DNA of 64,000 nt from Lacisediminihabitans profunda (GCF_008040105.1 NZ_VRMG01000004.1:248001-312000), one strand, 5' to 3'; numbered from the stretch's first letter, positions 51,837 through 61,684 are shown. Program-made: numbers and translations. The notes: a model not told the origin generated them from the letters alone.

Positions 51837-52396
51837 TAGTTGACGCGGCCGAGGTAGCTGCCGTCGCGCGTGTCGACCTTCACCTTGGTGCCCTGCTCGA
51901 GGAACAGCGGCACCTGGATCTGGTAACCGGTCTCCACTGTGGCCGGCTTGGTGCCGCCGGTTGAGCGGTCGCCCTGGAGGCCTGGCTCGGTGTAGGTGAT
52001 CTCGAGCACGACGGATGCCGGGAGCTCCACGTAGAGGGGGTCGCCGTTGTGCAGGGCGATCGTCACGTTCTGGTTCTCCAGCATGAAGTTGGCCGCGTCG
52101 CCGACCTGGGCGGCCGACAGGGTGATCTGGTCGTAGTTGCCCACGTCCATGAAGACGTAGTTCTCGCCGTCGGCGTACAGGTACTGGAACTCCGAGCGAT
52201 CGACCGTCTCGGTCTCGATCTTCGCGCCGGCGTTGAATGTGCGGTCGACGACCTTGCCGCTCATGACGTTCTTGACCTTGGTGCGCACGAACGCGCCGCC
52301 CTTGCCGGGCTTCACGTGCTGGAAGTCGATCACGGTCCAGAGCTGGCCGTCCATGTTGAGAACGACGCCGTTCCTGATGTCAGCTGTTGAGGCCAT
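51836..52396 (-). CDS. efp: translation elongation factor P
   Basis: Relieves ribosome stalling at polyproline. 186 residues, three beta-barrel domains. The tip loop is [16 protein letters not shown] with the conserved lysine. The last residue of the loop motif (PGKGG) differs from the PGKGP reported for many actinobacteria. A C-terminal EF-P signature is present around [20 protein letters not shown]. It is 95 nt downstream of aroQ and overlaps nusB by one base. Confidence 0.97.
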   Translation of the reverse strand: MASTADIRNGVVLNMDGQLWTVIDFQHVKPGKGGAFVRTKVKNVMSGKVVDRTFNAGAKIETETVDRSEFQYLYADGENYVFMDVGNYDQITLSAAQVGDAANFMLENQNVTIALHNGDPLYVELPASVVLEITYTEPGLQGDRSTGGTKPATVETGYQIQVPLFLEQGTKVKVDTRDGSYLGRVN

Positions 52397-52491
52397 GGCT
52401 GTAGAAATCCGTTCTGGAGGGAAAAGGTTGGTGGGCGCCCAGGCGCCGAAACCACAAGTTTACCGGCTCGGCGCACCGAGCAGGGCATCCG

Positions 52492-52932
52492 CTAGCCGAG
52501 GAGCCTGTTTACGGCGTCGAGGGCGAGCAGGTAGGAGTCGAAACCGAAGCCGGCGATCACCCCGGTGGCGACACCGGAGATCACGCTGTTGTGGCGGAAC
52601 TCCTCGCGCGCGTGCGGGTTCGAGATGTGCACCTCGATGAGGATCAGGCCCGCCTTGGTGACCAGGGCAGCGGCATCCCGAAGAGCGTAGGAGTAGTGCG
52701 TGAACGCCGCCGGATTGAGGATCACCGGGCTGGACGTGTCGACGGCCTCGTAGAGCCAGCCGATGAGCTCCGCCTCGTCGTTCGTCTGGCGCAGGTCGAT
52801 GGCGTGGCCGGGAGGCGCCTCGGAGTCGAGCCTGGCGCGCAGGTCGTCGAGGGTGCCGCTGCCGTAGACGTCCGGTTCCCGGCTGCCGAGGCGACCGAGG
52901 TTGGGACCGTTGAGTACGAGGATGCTGCCCAT
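52492..52932 (-). CDS. aroQ: 3-dehydroquinate dehydratase, type II
   Basis: Third step of the shikimate pathway. 146 residues from the ATG at 52932. The frame is open upstream, but only through the repeat element. Active-site motifs: VLNGPNLGRLGSREPDVYG with the catalytic Tyr, ILNPAAFTHYSYALRDA, and EVHISNPHAREEFRHNS with the catalytic His. The type II fold is the usual actinobacterial form. Confidence 0.96.
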   Translation of the reverse strand: MGSILVLNGPNLGRLGSREPDVYGSGTLDDLRARLDSEAPPGHAIDLRQTNDEAELIGWLYEAVDTSSPVILNPAAFTHYSYALRDAAALVTKAGLILIEVHISNPHAREEFRHNSVISGVATGVIAGFGFDSYLLALDAVNRLLG

Positions 52933-52999
52933 GGATGTCGAGCCTACCGGGCGACATCCGCCCGCCGGACTCGTCGGGTCTCGCTCGCCCGACCGCCGC

Positions 53000-53141
53000 G
53001 CGTTTCTCCGGAGGTTCGGCCCTCGGCGCATCCATTTCGGGCCGATTTCCCGCGTGTCGACCTCGTCGACCGCGAAACCTCCGGAGAAACGAAACCTCCG
53101 GAGAAACGAAACCTCCGGAGAAACGAAACCTCCGGAGAAAC
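53000..53141. repeat. inverted-repeat element with a 4x17-bp tandem right arm (copy B)
   Basis: The left arm GCGTTTCTCCGGAGGTTC (53000-53017) faces four exact head-to-tail copies of GAAACCTCCGGAGAAAC at 53074-53090, 53091-53107, 53108-53124 and 53125-53141. The interior is 56 nt. Each unit contains the palindrome CTCCGGAG. It lies between aroB and aroQ (both minus strand). It is homologous to copy A at 51.2 kb, with the interior reversed. Confidence 0.92.
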
Positions 53142-53172
53142 GTAGGTACGGCGCGGGGCGGGATGCGCGGTG

Positions 53173-54255
53173 CTAGGAGCCGATCTCCTGGTAGGCCGCG
53201 AAGAGCAGGCTCTCGTCGGGCCCGGTGAGGGTGGTCGGCTTGGCGATGTCGTCGAGCACGATGAACCTCAGCAGGGCCCCTCGGGCCTTCTTGTCGCGCT
53301 TCATCACAGACAGCAGGGTGCTCCAGCGCCCCGCCGGGTAGCTGACCGGCAGCTGCAGCGAGGTGAGGATGCTGCGGTGCCTGTCGACAACCTCGTCGGA
53401 CAGCCGACCGGTGAGTCGAGCGAGCTCCGCCGCGTAGACCATACCGATCGCGACAGCGGCCCCGTGCCGCCACTGGAACCTCTCGGCGTATTCGATCGCG
53501 TGGCCGAGGGTGTGGCCGTAGTTGAGAATCTCCCGCAGGCCGGACTCCTTGAGGTCGTGCCCGACCACCCGTGCCTTGATGCCTATCGACAGCTCGACCA
53601 GCCGACGGAACTCGTCGGACCGCGGGTCGGTCGCGATCTCGACGGAGCGCTCGATGATGTCCAGGATCTCGGGCTCCGCGATGAAGCCGTACTTCACGAC
53701 CTCGCCGAATCCGGCCAGGATCTCCATCTGGCTGATGCCGTCGAGGGTCTCGAGGTCCACCACCACTCCGGCGGGCGGGTAGAACGCGCCCACGAGGTTC
53801 TTGCCCTCGGCGGTGTTGATCCCGGTCTTGCCGCCGATCGCCGCGTCCACCATGCCGAGGAGGGTCGTCGGCACGTTGACGAGCCGCACCCCGCGCAGCC
53901 AGGTGGCGGCGACGAAGCCGGCGAGGTCGGTGACCGAGCCGCCTCCGAAGCCGATCACGGCATCCGAGCGGGTGAAGTCCGCCTGCCCCATCACCTGCCA
54001 GCAGAACGCCGCGACCTCCACGCGCTTTCCGGTTTCGGCGTCCGGGATCTCGGCGAGCAGCACCTCGTAGTCGCCGGTGAGGCTCTCCCGCAGCGCCGCC
54101 GCCCGCGCGCCGAGCGTCGGCGGATGCACGATGAGCACCTTCCGGGCGTTCGGCCCGATGATGCCGGGGAGGCGATCGAGGATGTTGCGCCCGACGATGA
54201 CGTCGTAGGCGTCCGCCCCGGGGACCGGGACGGTGATCTTGGTGACGGTGCTCAC
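53173..54255 (-). CDS. aroB: 3-dehydroquinate synthase
   Basis: Cyclises DAHP to dehydroquinate with NAD and zinc. 360 residues from the GTG at 54255, which overlaps the aroK stop (GTGA). Motifs: GGGSVTDLAGFVAATWLRGV, PTTLLGMVDAAIGGKTGIN, KYGFIAEPE, and zinc ligands in LREILNYGHTLGHAIEY and RHGAAVAIGM. The downstream gap to aroQ contains the copy B repeat. Confidence 0.97.
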   Translation of the reverse strand: MSTVTKITVPVPGADAYDVIVGRNILDRLPGIIGPNARKVLIVHPPTLGARAAALRESLTGDYEVLLAEIPDAETGKRVEVAAFCWQVMGQADFTRSDAVIGFGGGSVTDLAGFVAATWLRGVRLVNVPTTLLGMVDAAIGGKTGINTAEGKNLVGAFYPPAGVVVDLETLDGISQMEILAGFGEVVKYGFIAEPEILDIIERSVEIATDPRSDEFRRLVELSIGIKARVVGHDLKESGLREILNYGHTLGHAIEYAERFQWRHGAAVAIGMVYAAELARLTGRLSDEVVDRHRSILTSLQLPVSYPAGRWSTLLSVMKRDKKARGALLRFIVLDDIAKPTTLTGPDESLLFAAYQEIGS

Positions 54256-54776
54256 TCGGTGTCCTTCATCGGGTCGCCGGCGGAGGCCCACTCGGCGATT
54301 TCGTTTGCGATCGAGTCGAGCGGTCTGCTCGAGGTGTCCCAGGTGGCGGAGGCGAGCCGCTCGTAGATCTCGCGGCGGCCCTCGACGAGCCTCGACCAGG
54401 CCTCGATCCCGCCCGCGACGAGCGGTCTGGTCGACCCGGCGATGCGTGCCTCCACCGCCTCCGGGCTCACGGTCACGAGCACGACACGGTGGGCCGCCAG
54501 TTCGCGCTGGGTGTCCGGGTTGAGCACCGCTCCCCCGCCGAGCGAGACCACCGCACGCTCGGTGAGCGCCTGGGCCACCTCCGCGCGTTCGAGCCGGCGG
54601 AAGTACTCCTCGCCGCGCTGGGCGAAGATCTCGGCGATCGGGCCGTGTTTGGCCACGATGCGCCGGTCGGTGTCGATGAAGCTCGCCTTGAGCAGCCGGG
54701 CGATCCGCTTGCCCAGCCTGGTCTTTCCCGCGCCGGGCGGCCCGATCAGCACGACGTGCGGGCCGGCCTCGCTCAC
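54252..54776 (-). CDS. aroK: shikimate kinase
   Basis: Phosphorylates shikimate at the 3-OH. 174 residues. P-loop [15 protein letters not shown]; shikimate-binding Asp and Arg in [13 protein letters not shown] and [14 protein letters not shown] in [12 protein letters not shown]; lid Arg in [13 protein letters not shown] start. It overlaps aroC and aroB by 4 nt each. Confidence 0.96.
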   Translation of the reverse strand: MSEAGPHVVLIGPPGAGKTRLGKRIARLLKASFIDTDRRIVAKHGPIAEIFAQRGEEYFRRLERAEVAQALTERAVVSLGGGAVLNPDTQRELAAHRVVLVTVSPEAVEARIAGSTRPLVAGGIEAWSRLVEGRREIYERLASATWDTSSRPLDSIANEIAEWASAGDPMKDTE

Positions 54777-55987
54777 GAACCGAGCAGCGGGTCGGAGGCC
54801 GCCGAGGTGCGCAGGTTGCCCGGGATGGCGGCGAGATAGCCGTCGAGGTTGCGCCGGGTCTCCACGATCGAGTCCCCGCCGAACTTCTCGAGCACCGCGT
54901 TGGCGAGCACGAGCGCGACCATGGCCTCGGCGACGACTCCCGCCGCCGGCACGGCACAGACGTCCGAGCGCTGGTGGTGCGCCTCGGCAGGTCCGCCGCC
55001 GGCGATGTCCACGGTGCGCAGCGCGTGGGGCACGGTGGAGATGGGTTTCATCCCCGCGCGCACCCTCAACACGGTTCCGGTGCTCATGCCGCCCTCTGTG
55101 CCCCCGGCGCGGTCGCTCGACCGGGCGATGCCGTCATCCGTCTGGAAGAGTTCATCGTGGGCCTCTGAGCCACGGCGGGTCGCGGTGAGGAATCCGTCGC
55201 CTACCTCGACGCCCTTGATGGCCTGGATGCCCATGAGGGCCGCGGCGAGCTGGGAGTCGAGCCGACGATCCCAGTGCGTGTACGAGCCGAGCCCGGGCGG
55301 CACCCCGTAGGCGAGCACCTCCACGACGCCGCCGAGGGTGTCGCCGTCCTCGTGGGCGGCGTCCACCTCGGCGACCATGAGCGCCGAGGTCGCCGCGTCG
55401 AAGCAGCGCAGCGGGTCGGCGTCGAGGGCCTCGACGTCGGCCGGGCCGGGAAGCGCGCTGCCCTCCGGCACGCGCACGGACCCGATGGACAGCGTGTGGG
55501 CGAGCAGCCGGATGCCGAGCTCGCCGAGGAACGAACGGGCGACGGCCCCGAGGGCGACCCGGGCGGCCGTCTCGCGGGCGCTCGCGCGCTCGAGCACGTT
55601 GCGCGACTCGTCGAAACCGTACTTCTGCATTCCGACGAGGTCCGCGTGCCCCGGCCGCGGACGGGTGAGCGGGGCACCTCGGCCCTTGGGCAGCGACTCC
55701 GGGTCCACCGGCTCCGCGCTCATCACCTCGACCCAGCGCGGCCACTCGGTGTTGCCGATGCGCAGCGCGATCGGGCTGCCCATGGTCAGGCCGAAGCGCA
55801 CACCGCCGCTGATCGTGAGCTCATCCTGCTCGAACTTCTGGCGAGCGCCGCGGCCGTAGCCGAGCGTGCGGCGGTGAAGGTCGGCGCGAATCCCGGCCAT
55901 CGACACGGGCACTCCGGCCGGCAGTCCCTCGAGGATCGCCACCAGTTCCGGACCGTGCGATTCCCCTGCGGTCAACCATCGAAGCAT
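54773..55987 (-). CDS. aroC: chorismate synthase
   Basis: Last step to chorismate, with reduced FMN. 404 residues. N-terminal [52 protein letters not shown]; and [10 protein letters not shown] near the FMN site. Chorismate made here supplies TrpE encoded at 24-25.5 kb. It lies 46 nt downstream of aroE and overlaps aroK by 4 nt. Confidence 0.97.
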   Translation of the reverse strand: MLRWLTAGESHGPELVAILEGLPAGVPVSMAGIRADLHRRTLGYGRGARQKFEQDELTISGGVRFGLTMGSPIALRIGNTEWPRWVEVMSAEPVDPESLPKGRGAPLTRPRPGHADLVGMQKYGFDESRNVLERASARETAARVALGAVARSFLGELGIRLLAHTLSIGSVRVPEGSALPGPADVEALDADPLRCFDAATSALMVAEVDAAHEDGDTLGGVVEVLAYGVPPGLGSYTHWDRRLDSQLAAALMGIQAIKGVEVGDGFLTATRRGSEAHDELFQTDDGIARSSDRAGGTEGGMSTGTVLRVRAGMKPISTVPHALRTVDIAGGGPAEAHHQRSDVCAVPAAGVVAEAMVALVLANAVLEKFGGDSIVETRRNLDGYLAAIPGNLRTSAASDPLLGS

Positions 55988-56033
55988 GGTGATAATCCTT
56001 GCACAGGCAGAAACTCCTCCCGTGCGCGTTCGC

Positions 56034-56897
56034 CTACTCCGGCGCCCCGTCGAGACCGACGGCGACCCTCATCGCGCTGAACACCCGGTGCTCGCCGCGC
56101 AGCGCACGATGCGGATGCCCGCTCACGAAGATGCGCACCTGCATGAGCGCCTGGTTCACGAGCATCTCGATTCCGGGAATCACCCGGCCGCCCGCCTCGA
56201 ACCACGAGGCCGCGAGGGGTGTCGGCCACGGGTCGTATGCCACCTCGAGCAGCACGCTCTTCGCCCGGGTCTCCTCGGTGAACGGGATGTCGAGCTGCGC
56301 CGAACCCGGGATGGTGCTAATCACCACGTCGGGCACGACACTGTCGTCGAGCTCGCTCAACTGCTCGATCTCCACGTCGACGCCGAGTCGATCGCCCAGC
56401 GCCAGGAGCCGCGTCACCTTTTTCGGCGTGCGCGCCGAGATGGCGATTCGGGTCGCCCCGAGTTCGGCGACGGCCGCCATCGCCGAGGCCGCGGTTGCTC
56501 CTCCGCCCAGGAGGCGCACCGAGCTGAGCCGGCGCACCCCCACCGAGCGGAACGCCTCGCGGAAGCCGTACACGTCGGTGTTGAATCCGCGCGTCGTGCG
56601 TCCGCCGGGCCGCGGGTCGAAGACGACGGTGTTCGCGCCGCCGGTGATCTCCACGTACTCGTCCAGCTCGTCGAGAAACGGCAACACGTCGCGCTTGAGC
56701 GGCATCGTGAGCGAGAGTCCTCGCCATTCCGGCCCGCAGGAGGCCAGGAAGCCCGGCAGGGCATCCGTCGTCACCTCGATCGCGTCGTACGACCAGGGCA
56801 GCCCGAGGGCGGCGTAGGCGGCCCGATGCAGGGCGGGCGACTGGGAGTGCGCGATCGGCGAACCGAGCACCGCGAGCCGACGCTCGACGACGGTCAC
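56034..56897 (-). CDS. aroE: shikimate dehydrogenase
   Basis: Reduces 3-dehydroshikimate to shikimate with NADPH. 287 residues from the GTG at 56897 (overlaps the mltG stop as GTGA). Substrate site [16 protein letters not shown]; catalytic Lys in [11 protein letters not shown]; catalytic Asp in GFNTDVYGF; nucleotide loop [12 protein letters not shown]; and C-terminal [10 protein letters not shown]. Confidence 0.94.
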   Translation of the reverse strand: MTVVERRLAVLGSPIAHSQSPALHRAAYAALGLPWSYDAIEVTTDALPGFLASCGPEWRGLSLTMPLKRDVLPFLDELDEYVEITGGANTVVFDPRPGGRTTRGFNTDVYGFREAFRSVGVRRLSSVRLLGGGATAASAMAAVAELGATRIAISARTPKKVTRLLALGDRLGVDVEIEQLSELDDSVVPDVVISTIPGSAQLDIPFTEETRAKSVLLEVAYDPWPTPLAASWFEAGGRVIPGIEMLVNQALMQVRIFVSGHPHRALRGEHRVFSAMRVAVGLDGAPE

Positions 56898-58222
56898 CCG
56901 TCGAACCCCGGGTGGGCGCGCAACCACGCCTGCCACTGTTTGACCGCCGCGTTGTGCTCGGCGAGGGTCGTGGAGAACACGGTCTCCCCCGTCTGGCCGT
57001 TCACGAGCACGAAGAAGAGCCAGGTGCCGTCCGCCGGATGCAGCGTCGCCTTGATCGCGGCGTCGCCCGGGTTGGAGATCGGCCCGATCGGCAGACCGGT
57101 GTGCGCGTAGGTGTTGTATGGGTTGCTCTTGTCCGCGCGCTGGGCGTCGGTGGTGGAGATGGTGGTGCCCCCGGAGCCGTAGCTCACCGTCGCGTCGGAC
57201 TGCAGCGGCATGCCGGCCGCGAGACGGTTGTCCCAGACCCGCGCCACCTTGAAGAAGTCGGCCGAGCTGCCGCCCTCCTTCTGGGTGAGCGCGGCGAGGG
57301 TGAGTACCTTGTGACGGTCGGCCGGGGCCACACCATCGGCGTCCAGGTGCTGGAACATCGTGGTGACGAGGGTCTGGAGCACGGCGTGGGCGGTCTGACC
57401 CGGTTCGATCGAATAGGTGGCAGGAAAGAGGTAGCCCTCGAGGTTCGGCGCCTCCGCCGGAAGACCGAACGACTTGTAATCCGCGGCGGCCACCTCCAGC
57501 TGCGCCGCCGAGATTCCGGTGCTCTCGCTCAGGTCGGCAAGACGCTTGATCACGCCCTTGACGGTGATCCCCTCGGGAAGCACGAGCTGGGTCGACACCT
57601 TGCTCTTCGGATCGGTGAGGGCGGCCAGGGCCGCCTTCGCACTCATCTGCTTCTTGAGCGCATAACTGCCGGGATGGAACTGCACCTGCGGATCCTGCTT
57701 CAACAGAAGCTTGTAGAACGCGGTGTAGGTCTTGGTGACCCCGGCGCTCGCAAGAGTCTTCGCGACATCCGAACCGATCTGGCCGTTGGTGATCGTCACG
57801 ACGACCCTGCCGGTGCCGGAGCCGGTGTAGTCGATCGGCTCGGCCCAGCCGAGCACCTGCTTGATCTGCGGTTCGAAGGTGAAATAGGCGGCCGCCGAGG
57901 CCCCGCCGAGCACCGCGACGATGCCGATGAGCACCCACAGCCAGGTGAGCCTGCGTCTGCGGCGCGGCGGCAGCCCGTGCTCGTCTACGCGGTCGCCGCC
58001 CCGCCTCGCGCGCTCGTGGCGGATGGGCGCCTCGGCGGTCGTCCTGGTCTCGCGGCGGCGAGAGCCCTCCCGCGCCTCCCGGCGACCGGAGCTCTCCTTC
58101 GCCTCCCGGCGACCGGAGCTCTCCTTCGCCTCCCGGCGACTCCGGGGTGCCGACTGGTCATCCGCGGCGGTCGGGCTGGGTTGCGATGAAAAGATGTCAT
58201 CCCAGCTGGGCTCATCTGCCAC
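56894..58222 (-). CDS. mltG: endolytic transglycosylase MltG
   Basis: Cleaves nascent glycan strands at the membrane and sets glycan length. 442 residues. A hydrophilic N-terminus of about 85 residues contains a 9-residue repeat (RREAKESSG at 29-37 and 38-46, then RREAREGS), encoded by an exact 27-bp tandem repeat at 58083-58136. After an Arg cluster (PPRRRRRLTW) there is one transmembrane helix (about 93-113). The YceG catalytic domain has LTLAALTQKEGGSSADFFKV with the catalytic Glu, VWDNRLAAGMPLQSDATVSYG, and YNTYAHTGLPIGPISNPGDAAI (residues in part). It is 3 nt downstream of ruvX. Confidence 0.94.
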   Translation of the reverse strand: MADEPSWDDIFSSQPSPTAADDQSAPRSRREAKESSGRREAKESSGRREAREGSRRRETRTTAEAPIRHERARRGGDRVDEHGLPPRRRRRLTWLWVLIGIVAVLGGASAAAYFTFEPQIKQVLGWAEPIDYTGSGTGRVVVTITNGQIGSDVAKTLASAGVTKTYTAFYKLLLKQDPQVQFHPGSYALKKQMSAKAALAALTDPKSKVSTQLVLPEGITVKGVIKRLADLSESTGISAAQLEVAAADYKSFGLPAEAPNLEGYLFPATYSIEPGQTAHAVLQTLVTTMFQHLDADGVAPADRHKVLTLAALTQKEGGSSADFFKVARVWDNRLAAGMPLQSDATVSYGSGGTTISTTDAQRADKSNPYNTYAHTGLPIGPISNPGDAAIKATLHPADGTWLFFVLVNGQTGETVFSTTLAEHNAAVKQWQAWLRAHPGFDG

Positions 58223-58225
58223 GAG

Positions 58226-58687
58226 TCACGTTCCTTCGTCCGGCTCGACGGCGGCTCCGGGTGGTGTTCCACCGGATCTCTCGGCGTCGAGGGCGTGCTG
58301 CAAGATTATAACCGCCGCGACTTGGTCGATGACCGGCCGCGACTTCCTGGTGCTGCGGCCGGTGGCGCGCATTGCGCGGTGCGCTGACACCGTGGAGAGC
58401 CGTTCATCCACGAGCCGAACAGGCACCGTGGCGGCACTCGCGACTCGCGACGCGAAGTCCCGAGCATCCTGGGTGGACGCGGAGTCTGCCCCGGAGAGTG
58501 CGAGCGGCAACCCGACCACGATCTCGATGGCGGCACGCTCGGCGGCCTCGGCCAGGATTCGCTCGACGTCGCCGTCTCCCCGTTGCACAGTCACCACGGG
58601 GGTCGCGAGCATACCGTGAGGGTCGCTCGAGGCCACGCCGATCCGAACCTTGCCGACATCGATTCCCAGCCGTACGCCTGGCCGCAC
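58226..58687 (-). CDS. ruvX: Holliday junction resolvase RuvX (YqgF family)
   Basis: RNase H-like nuclease implicated in pre-16S rRNA processing and listed as a putative Holliday junction resolvase. 153 residues. Acidic active-site residues are in RLGIDVGKVRIGVASSD, VGLPLALSG and LVDERLSTVSA, with a late Asp in KSRPVIDQVAAVIILQ. It lies 3 nt after alaS and is followed closely by mltG, the standard actinobacterial alaS-ruvX-mltG-aroE order. Confidence 0.95.
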   Translation of the reverse strand: MRPGVRLGIDVGKVRIGVASSDPHGMLATPVVTVQRGDGDVERILAEAAERAAIEIVVGLPLALSGADSASTQDARDFASRVASAATVPVRLVDERLSTVSAHRAMRATGRSTRKSRPVIDQVAAVIILQHALDAERSGGTPPGAAVEPDEGT

Positions 58688-58690
58688 GCG

Positions 58691-61345
58691 CTACCTCGGC
58701 AGCGCGGCCACAATGGCCTCGAGCGCGGCCGGGATCGCGTCGAGCTTCGACCCGCCACCCTGGGCGAGGTCGTCCTTGCCGCCACCGCCGCCGCCGAGAA
58801 CGGCTGCGGCGGTCTTCGCGAGCGCCCCTGCCTTGACTCCGCGCTGACGAGAGGCCTCGTTGGTGGCGACGATCACCGCCGGCTTGCCGGCGACATCCGC
58901 GGCGAGGGCCACGACGGCCGGCTCCGCGCCGAGTCGGCCGCGAACCGCGGTCACGAGGCTCCGGAGATCGTCGGACGACGACAGGGCGCCGACGTGCCTG
59001 CTGAGCACGGTGAGTCCCGCGATGGAGGCCGCCTCGGCGACGAGTGCCGGCACTCGTTCGAGAAGGGCCGCGGACTCGAACTCGGCGATTCGCTTCTCCG
59101 CGGCCTTGAGGCTGGAGAGCAGTTCGGAGATCCGCTCCGGAATCTGGTCGCGGGGCGTCTTCAGGCTCGAGGTGAGCTCGGAGACGATCGCCCGCTCGGT
59201 GGCGAGGTCGCGGAACGCCTCGATGCCCACGAGCGACTCGATGCGGCGGTTTGTCGACCCGATCGACGACTCGCTGACCAGGTTGATCAGCCCGATCTCG
59301 GAACTGCGGGTCACGTGGGTGCCCGCGCACAGCTCGAGCGACCATGGACCGCCGATCTCCACGACGCGCACGGTCTCGCCGTACTTCTCGCCGAAGAGCG
59401 CCATGGCCCCGAGCGCCCGCGCCTCGTCGAGCGGCATCACGCGCGTCTCCACCTCGAGGTTCTGGCGGATCGCGTTGTTGGAGATCTCCTCGATCTCGCT
59501 GCGCGTGGCTGCGGACAACGGATTGCTCCAGTTGAAGTCCAGGCGCATGTAGCCGGCCTTGTTGTACGACCCGGCCTGGTGCGCCTCCGGCCCGAGCACC
59601 TCGCGCAGCGCGGCATGGATGAGGTGGGTGGCCGAATGGGCCTGGGTCGCGCCGCGGCGCCACTCCGGGTCCACCACGCTCGTGGCGGCGGCTCCCACGC
59701 TCACCTCTCCCGAGCGCACCTGCACCCGGTGGCTCACGAGACCCTTGACCGGGCGCTGCACGTCGAGCACCTCGAGGTCGAATCCGTTGCCGACGATGCT
59801 TCCGGCGTCGGCCTCCTGGCCGCCGGATTCCGGGTAGAGCGAGGTCTCGGCGAGGATCACCTCGGCGATGTCGCCGGCCGCCGCGCGGTCGACGGACACG
59901 CCGCCCACGATCAGGCCGAGAATCGTCGAATCGGTGGTAAGGAAGTCGTAGCCGGTGAACACCGTCTCGCCCTTGGCGCGGAAGGCGCTGTACACGGAGA
60001 GGTCGGCCATGAGGGTCTTCTTGGCCTTCGCATCGGCCTTCGCCATGGTGCGCTGGTCGAGCATGAGCGCGTCGAAGGCCGCACGGTCGACGCTCAACCC
60101 GGCCTCCTCCGCCATCTCGAGGGTGAGGTCGATCGGGAATCCGAATGTGTCGTGCAGCAGGAAGGCCGTGTCGCCAGGCAGCTCGCGGGCCCCGGACTTC
60201 TGCGTCTTCGCCACTGCCAGGTCGAGGATGCTCGTGCCGCTCACCAGGGTGCGCAGGAAGGTCTCCTCCTCCGCATAGGCGAGCCGCCCGATGCGGTCGA
60301 AGTCGTGCTCCACCTCGGGGTAGGCGGCCTTCATCGCGTCGCGCGACGTCGTGAACAGTTCGGTGAAGGTGGGGGCGTCGACGCCGAGCAGGCGCATCGA
60401 GCGCACGCTGCGGCGCAGCAGGCGGCGCAGCACGTAGCCGCGACCCTCGTTTGACGGCGTGACCCCGTCGGCCATGAGCATGAGGGCGGAGCGGACGTGG
60501 TCGGCGACCACGCGCATCCGCACGTCGTCATCGTGATCGGCACCGTAGCGCCGGCCGGAGATCTCGGCCGCCCGGTCGAGAACGGGGCGCACCTGGTCGA
60601 TCTCGTAGAGGTTCTCGACACCCTGCTTGATGAACGCCACGCGCTCGAGTCCCATGCCGGTGTCGATGTTCTTCTTGGGCAGTTCACCGAGGATCTCGAA
60701 GTTCTTGCCCTGGCCCGGTCCGCGCAGATACTGCATGAACACGAGGTTCCAGATCTCGATGTAGCGGTCGTCGTCGGCGGCCGGTCCGCCTTCCTTGCCG
60801 TACTGCGGTCCGCGGTCGAAGAAGATCTCCGAGCTCGGCCCGGCCGGTCCCGGCTGTCCGGTTGACCAGTAGTTGCTCTCCATGCCGAGGCGCTGGATGC
60901 GTTCGTCCGGCAGGCCGGCGATCCGCTTCCAGTGGCCCACGGCCTCGTCGTCGTCCTGGTAGACGGTGACCCAGAGGTCCTTCTCGGCGAAGCCGTAGCC
61001 GCCGTCGGCCTCGGAGGTGGTGAGCAGCTCCCAGGCATAGGCGATCGCCTGCTCCTTGAAGTAGTCGCCGAACGAGAAGTTGCCGTTCATCTGAAAGAAC
61101 GTGCCGTGCCGCGTCGTCTTGCCGACCTCCTCGATGTCGAGGGTGCGGATGCACTTCTGAACGCTCGTGGCGCGCGGGTACGGCGGCGGCACCAGACCGG
61201 AGAGGTACGGAACGAACGGCACCATGCCTGCCACCGTGAAGAGCAGCGACGGATCGTCGCTCACGAGGGAGGCGGATGGCACGACCGTGTGGCCACGTTC
61301 GGAAAAGTAGTCGAGCCAGCGTCGACGAATATCAGCGGTCTGCAT
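58691..61345 (-). CDS. alaS: alanyl-tRNA synthetase
   Basis: Charges tRNA-Ala and edits Ser and Gly mischarging. 884 residues. Class II catalytic core with FSFGDYFKEQAIAYAWELLT (motif 2 region, residues about 69-88) and SNEGRGYVLRRLLRRSVR. Editing-domain zinc motifs are HSATHLIHAALREVLG and the CAGTHV triad. The C-terminal C-Ala domain has the Gly-rich GGGGGGKDDLAQGGG. Full length. It begins a likely operon with ruvX and mltG, 48 nt after the small membrane-anchored gene. Confidence 0.98.
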   Translation of the reverse strand: MQTADIRRRWLDYFSERGHTVVPSASLVSDDPSLLFTVAGMVPFVPYLSGLVPPPYPRATSVQKCIRTLDIEEVGKTTRHGTFFQMNGNFSFGDYFKEQAIAYAWELLTTSEADGGYGFAEKDLWVTVYQDDDEAVGHWKRIAGLPDERIQRLGMESNYWSTGQPGPAGPSSEIFFDRGPQYGKEGGPAADDDRYIEIWNLVFMQYLRGPGQGKNFEILGELPKKNIDTGMGLERVAFIKQGVENLYEIDQVRPVLDRAAEISGRRYGADHDDDVRMRVVADHVRSALMLMADGVTPSNEGRGYVLRRLLRRSVRSMRLLGVDAPTFTELFTTSRDAMKAAYPEVEHDFDRIGRLAYAEEETFLRTLVSGTSILDLAVAKTQKSGARELPGDTAFLLHDTFGFPIDLTLEMAEEAGLSVDRAAFDALMLDQRTMAKADAKAKKTLMADLSVYSAFRAKGETVFTGYDFLTTDSTILGLIVGGVSVDRAAAGDIAEVILAETSLYPESGGQEADAGSIVGNGFDLEVLDVQRPVKGLVSHRVQVRSGEVSVGAAATSVVDPEWRRGATQAHSATHLIHAALREVLGPEAHQAGSYNKAGYMRLDFNWSNPLSAATRSEIEEISNNAIRQNLEVETRVMPLDEARALGAMALFGEKYGETVRVVEIGGPWSLELCAGTHVTRSSEIGLINLVSESSIGSTNRRIESLVGIEAFRDLATERAIVSELTSSLKTPRDQIPERISELLSSLKAAEKRIAEFESAALLERVPALVAEAASIAGLTVLSRHVGALSSSDDLRSLVTAVRGRLGAEPAVVALAADVAGKPAVIVATNEASRQRGVKAGALAKTAAAVLGGGGGGKDDLAQGGGSKLDAIPAALEAIVAALPR

Positions 61346-61393
61346 GGTGTCCTGGTTTGGGGGCCGAGTGGACTCGGCCGGGAGGTATGGGGT

Positions 61394-61624
61394 CTAGCTC
61401 GAGGCGCGCTTCGACAGGTCGGCGATCACGCCTTCCGCGTCCGCCACCGCCGCCCGCAGCTCGGCCTCGCGAGCCTTGTAGCCGTCGATGACGGCGTTCG
61501 AGAACTCGTGGGCACGGCTGTCGACATCATCGAAGAACCGCCTGCCCTCTGGGGTCTTGTTCAACTGGTGGGCGGCGACGAAGCCGAGGCCGACCCCGAT
61601 GATGAGCCACAGTACGTTCTTCAT
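61394..61624 (-). CDS. small membrane-anchored protein upstream of alaS
   Basis: 76 residues. GGGAG precedes the ATG. One N-terminal hydrophobic helix (about 4-20, VLWLIIGVGLGFVAAHQL) is followed by an amphipathic, Glu/Arg-rich helix to the end, possibly coiled coil. A gene like this, next to a DUF948 protein, precedes alaS in many actinobacteria. It looks like a YtxH-type small membrane protein, but the function is unknown. Confidence 0.75.
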   Translation of the reverse strand: MKNVLWLIIGVGLGFVAAHQLNKTPEGRRFFDDVDSRAHEFSNAVIDGYKAREAELRAAVADAEGVIADLSKRASS

Positions 61625-61684
61625 GAAAATTACTCCCTCGTGAGCGGCGAAACGGATGTCCCGCCAGCGAAGCCTGAATCAAGC

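Noticed and set aside
53074-53141. CRISPR array
   Set aside because: The four 17-bp units are directly abutting with no spacers, and no cas genes are present.
52460-53473. Small proteins with repeated NETSGE/PPEKR residues around 53.1 kb
   Set aside because: They are translations of the 17-bp tandem repeat, without a ribosome site or a consistent start.
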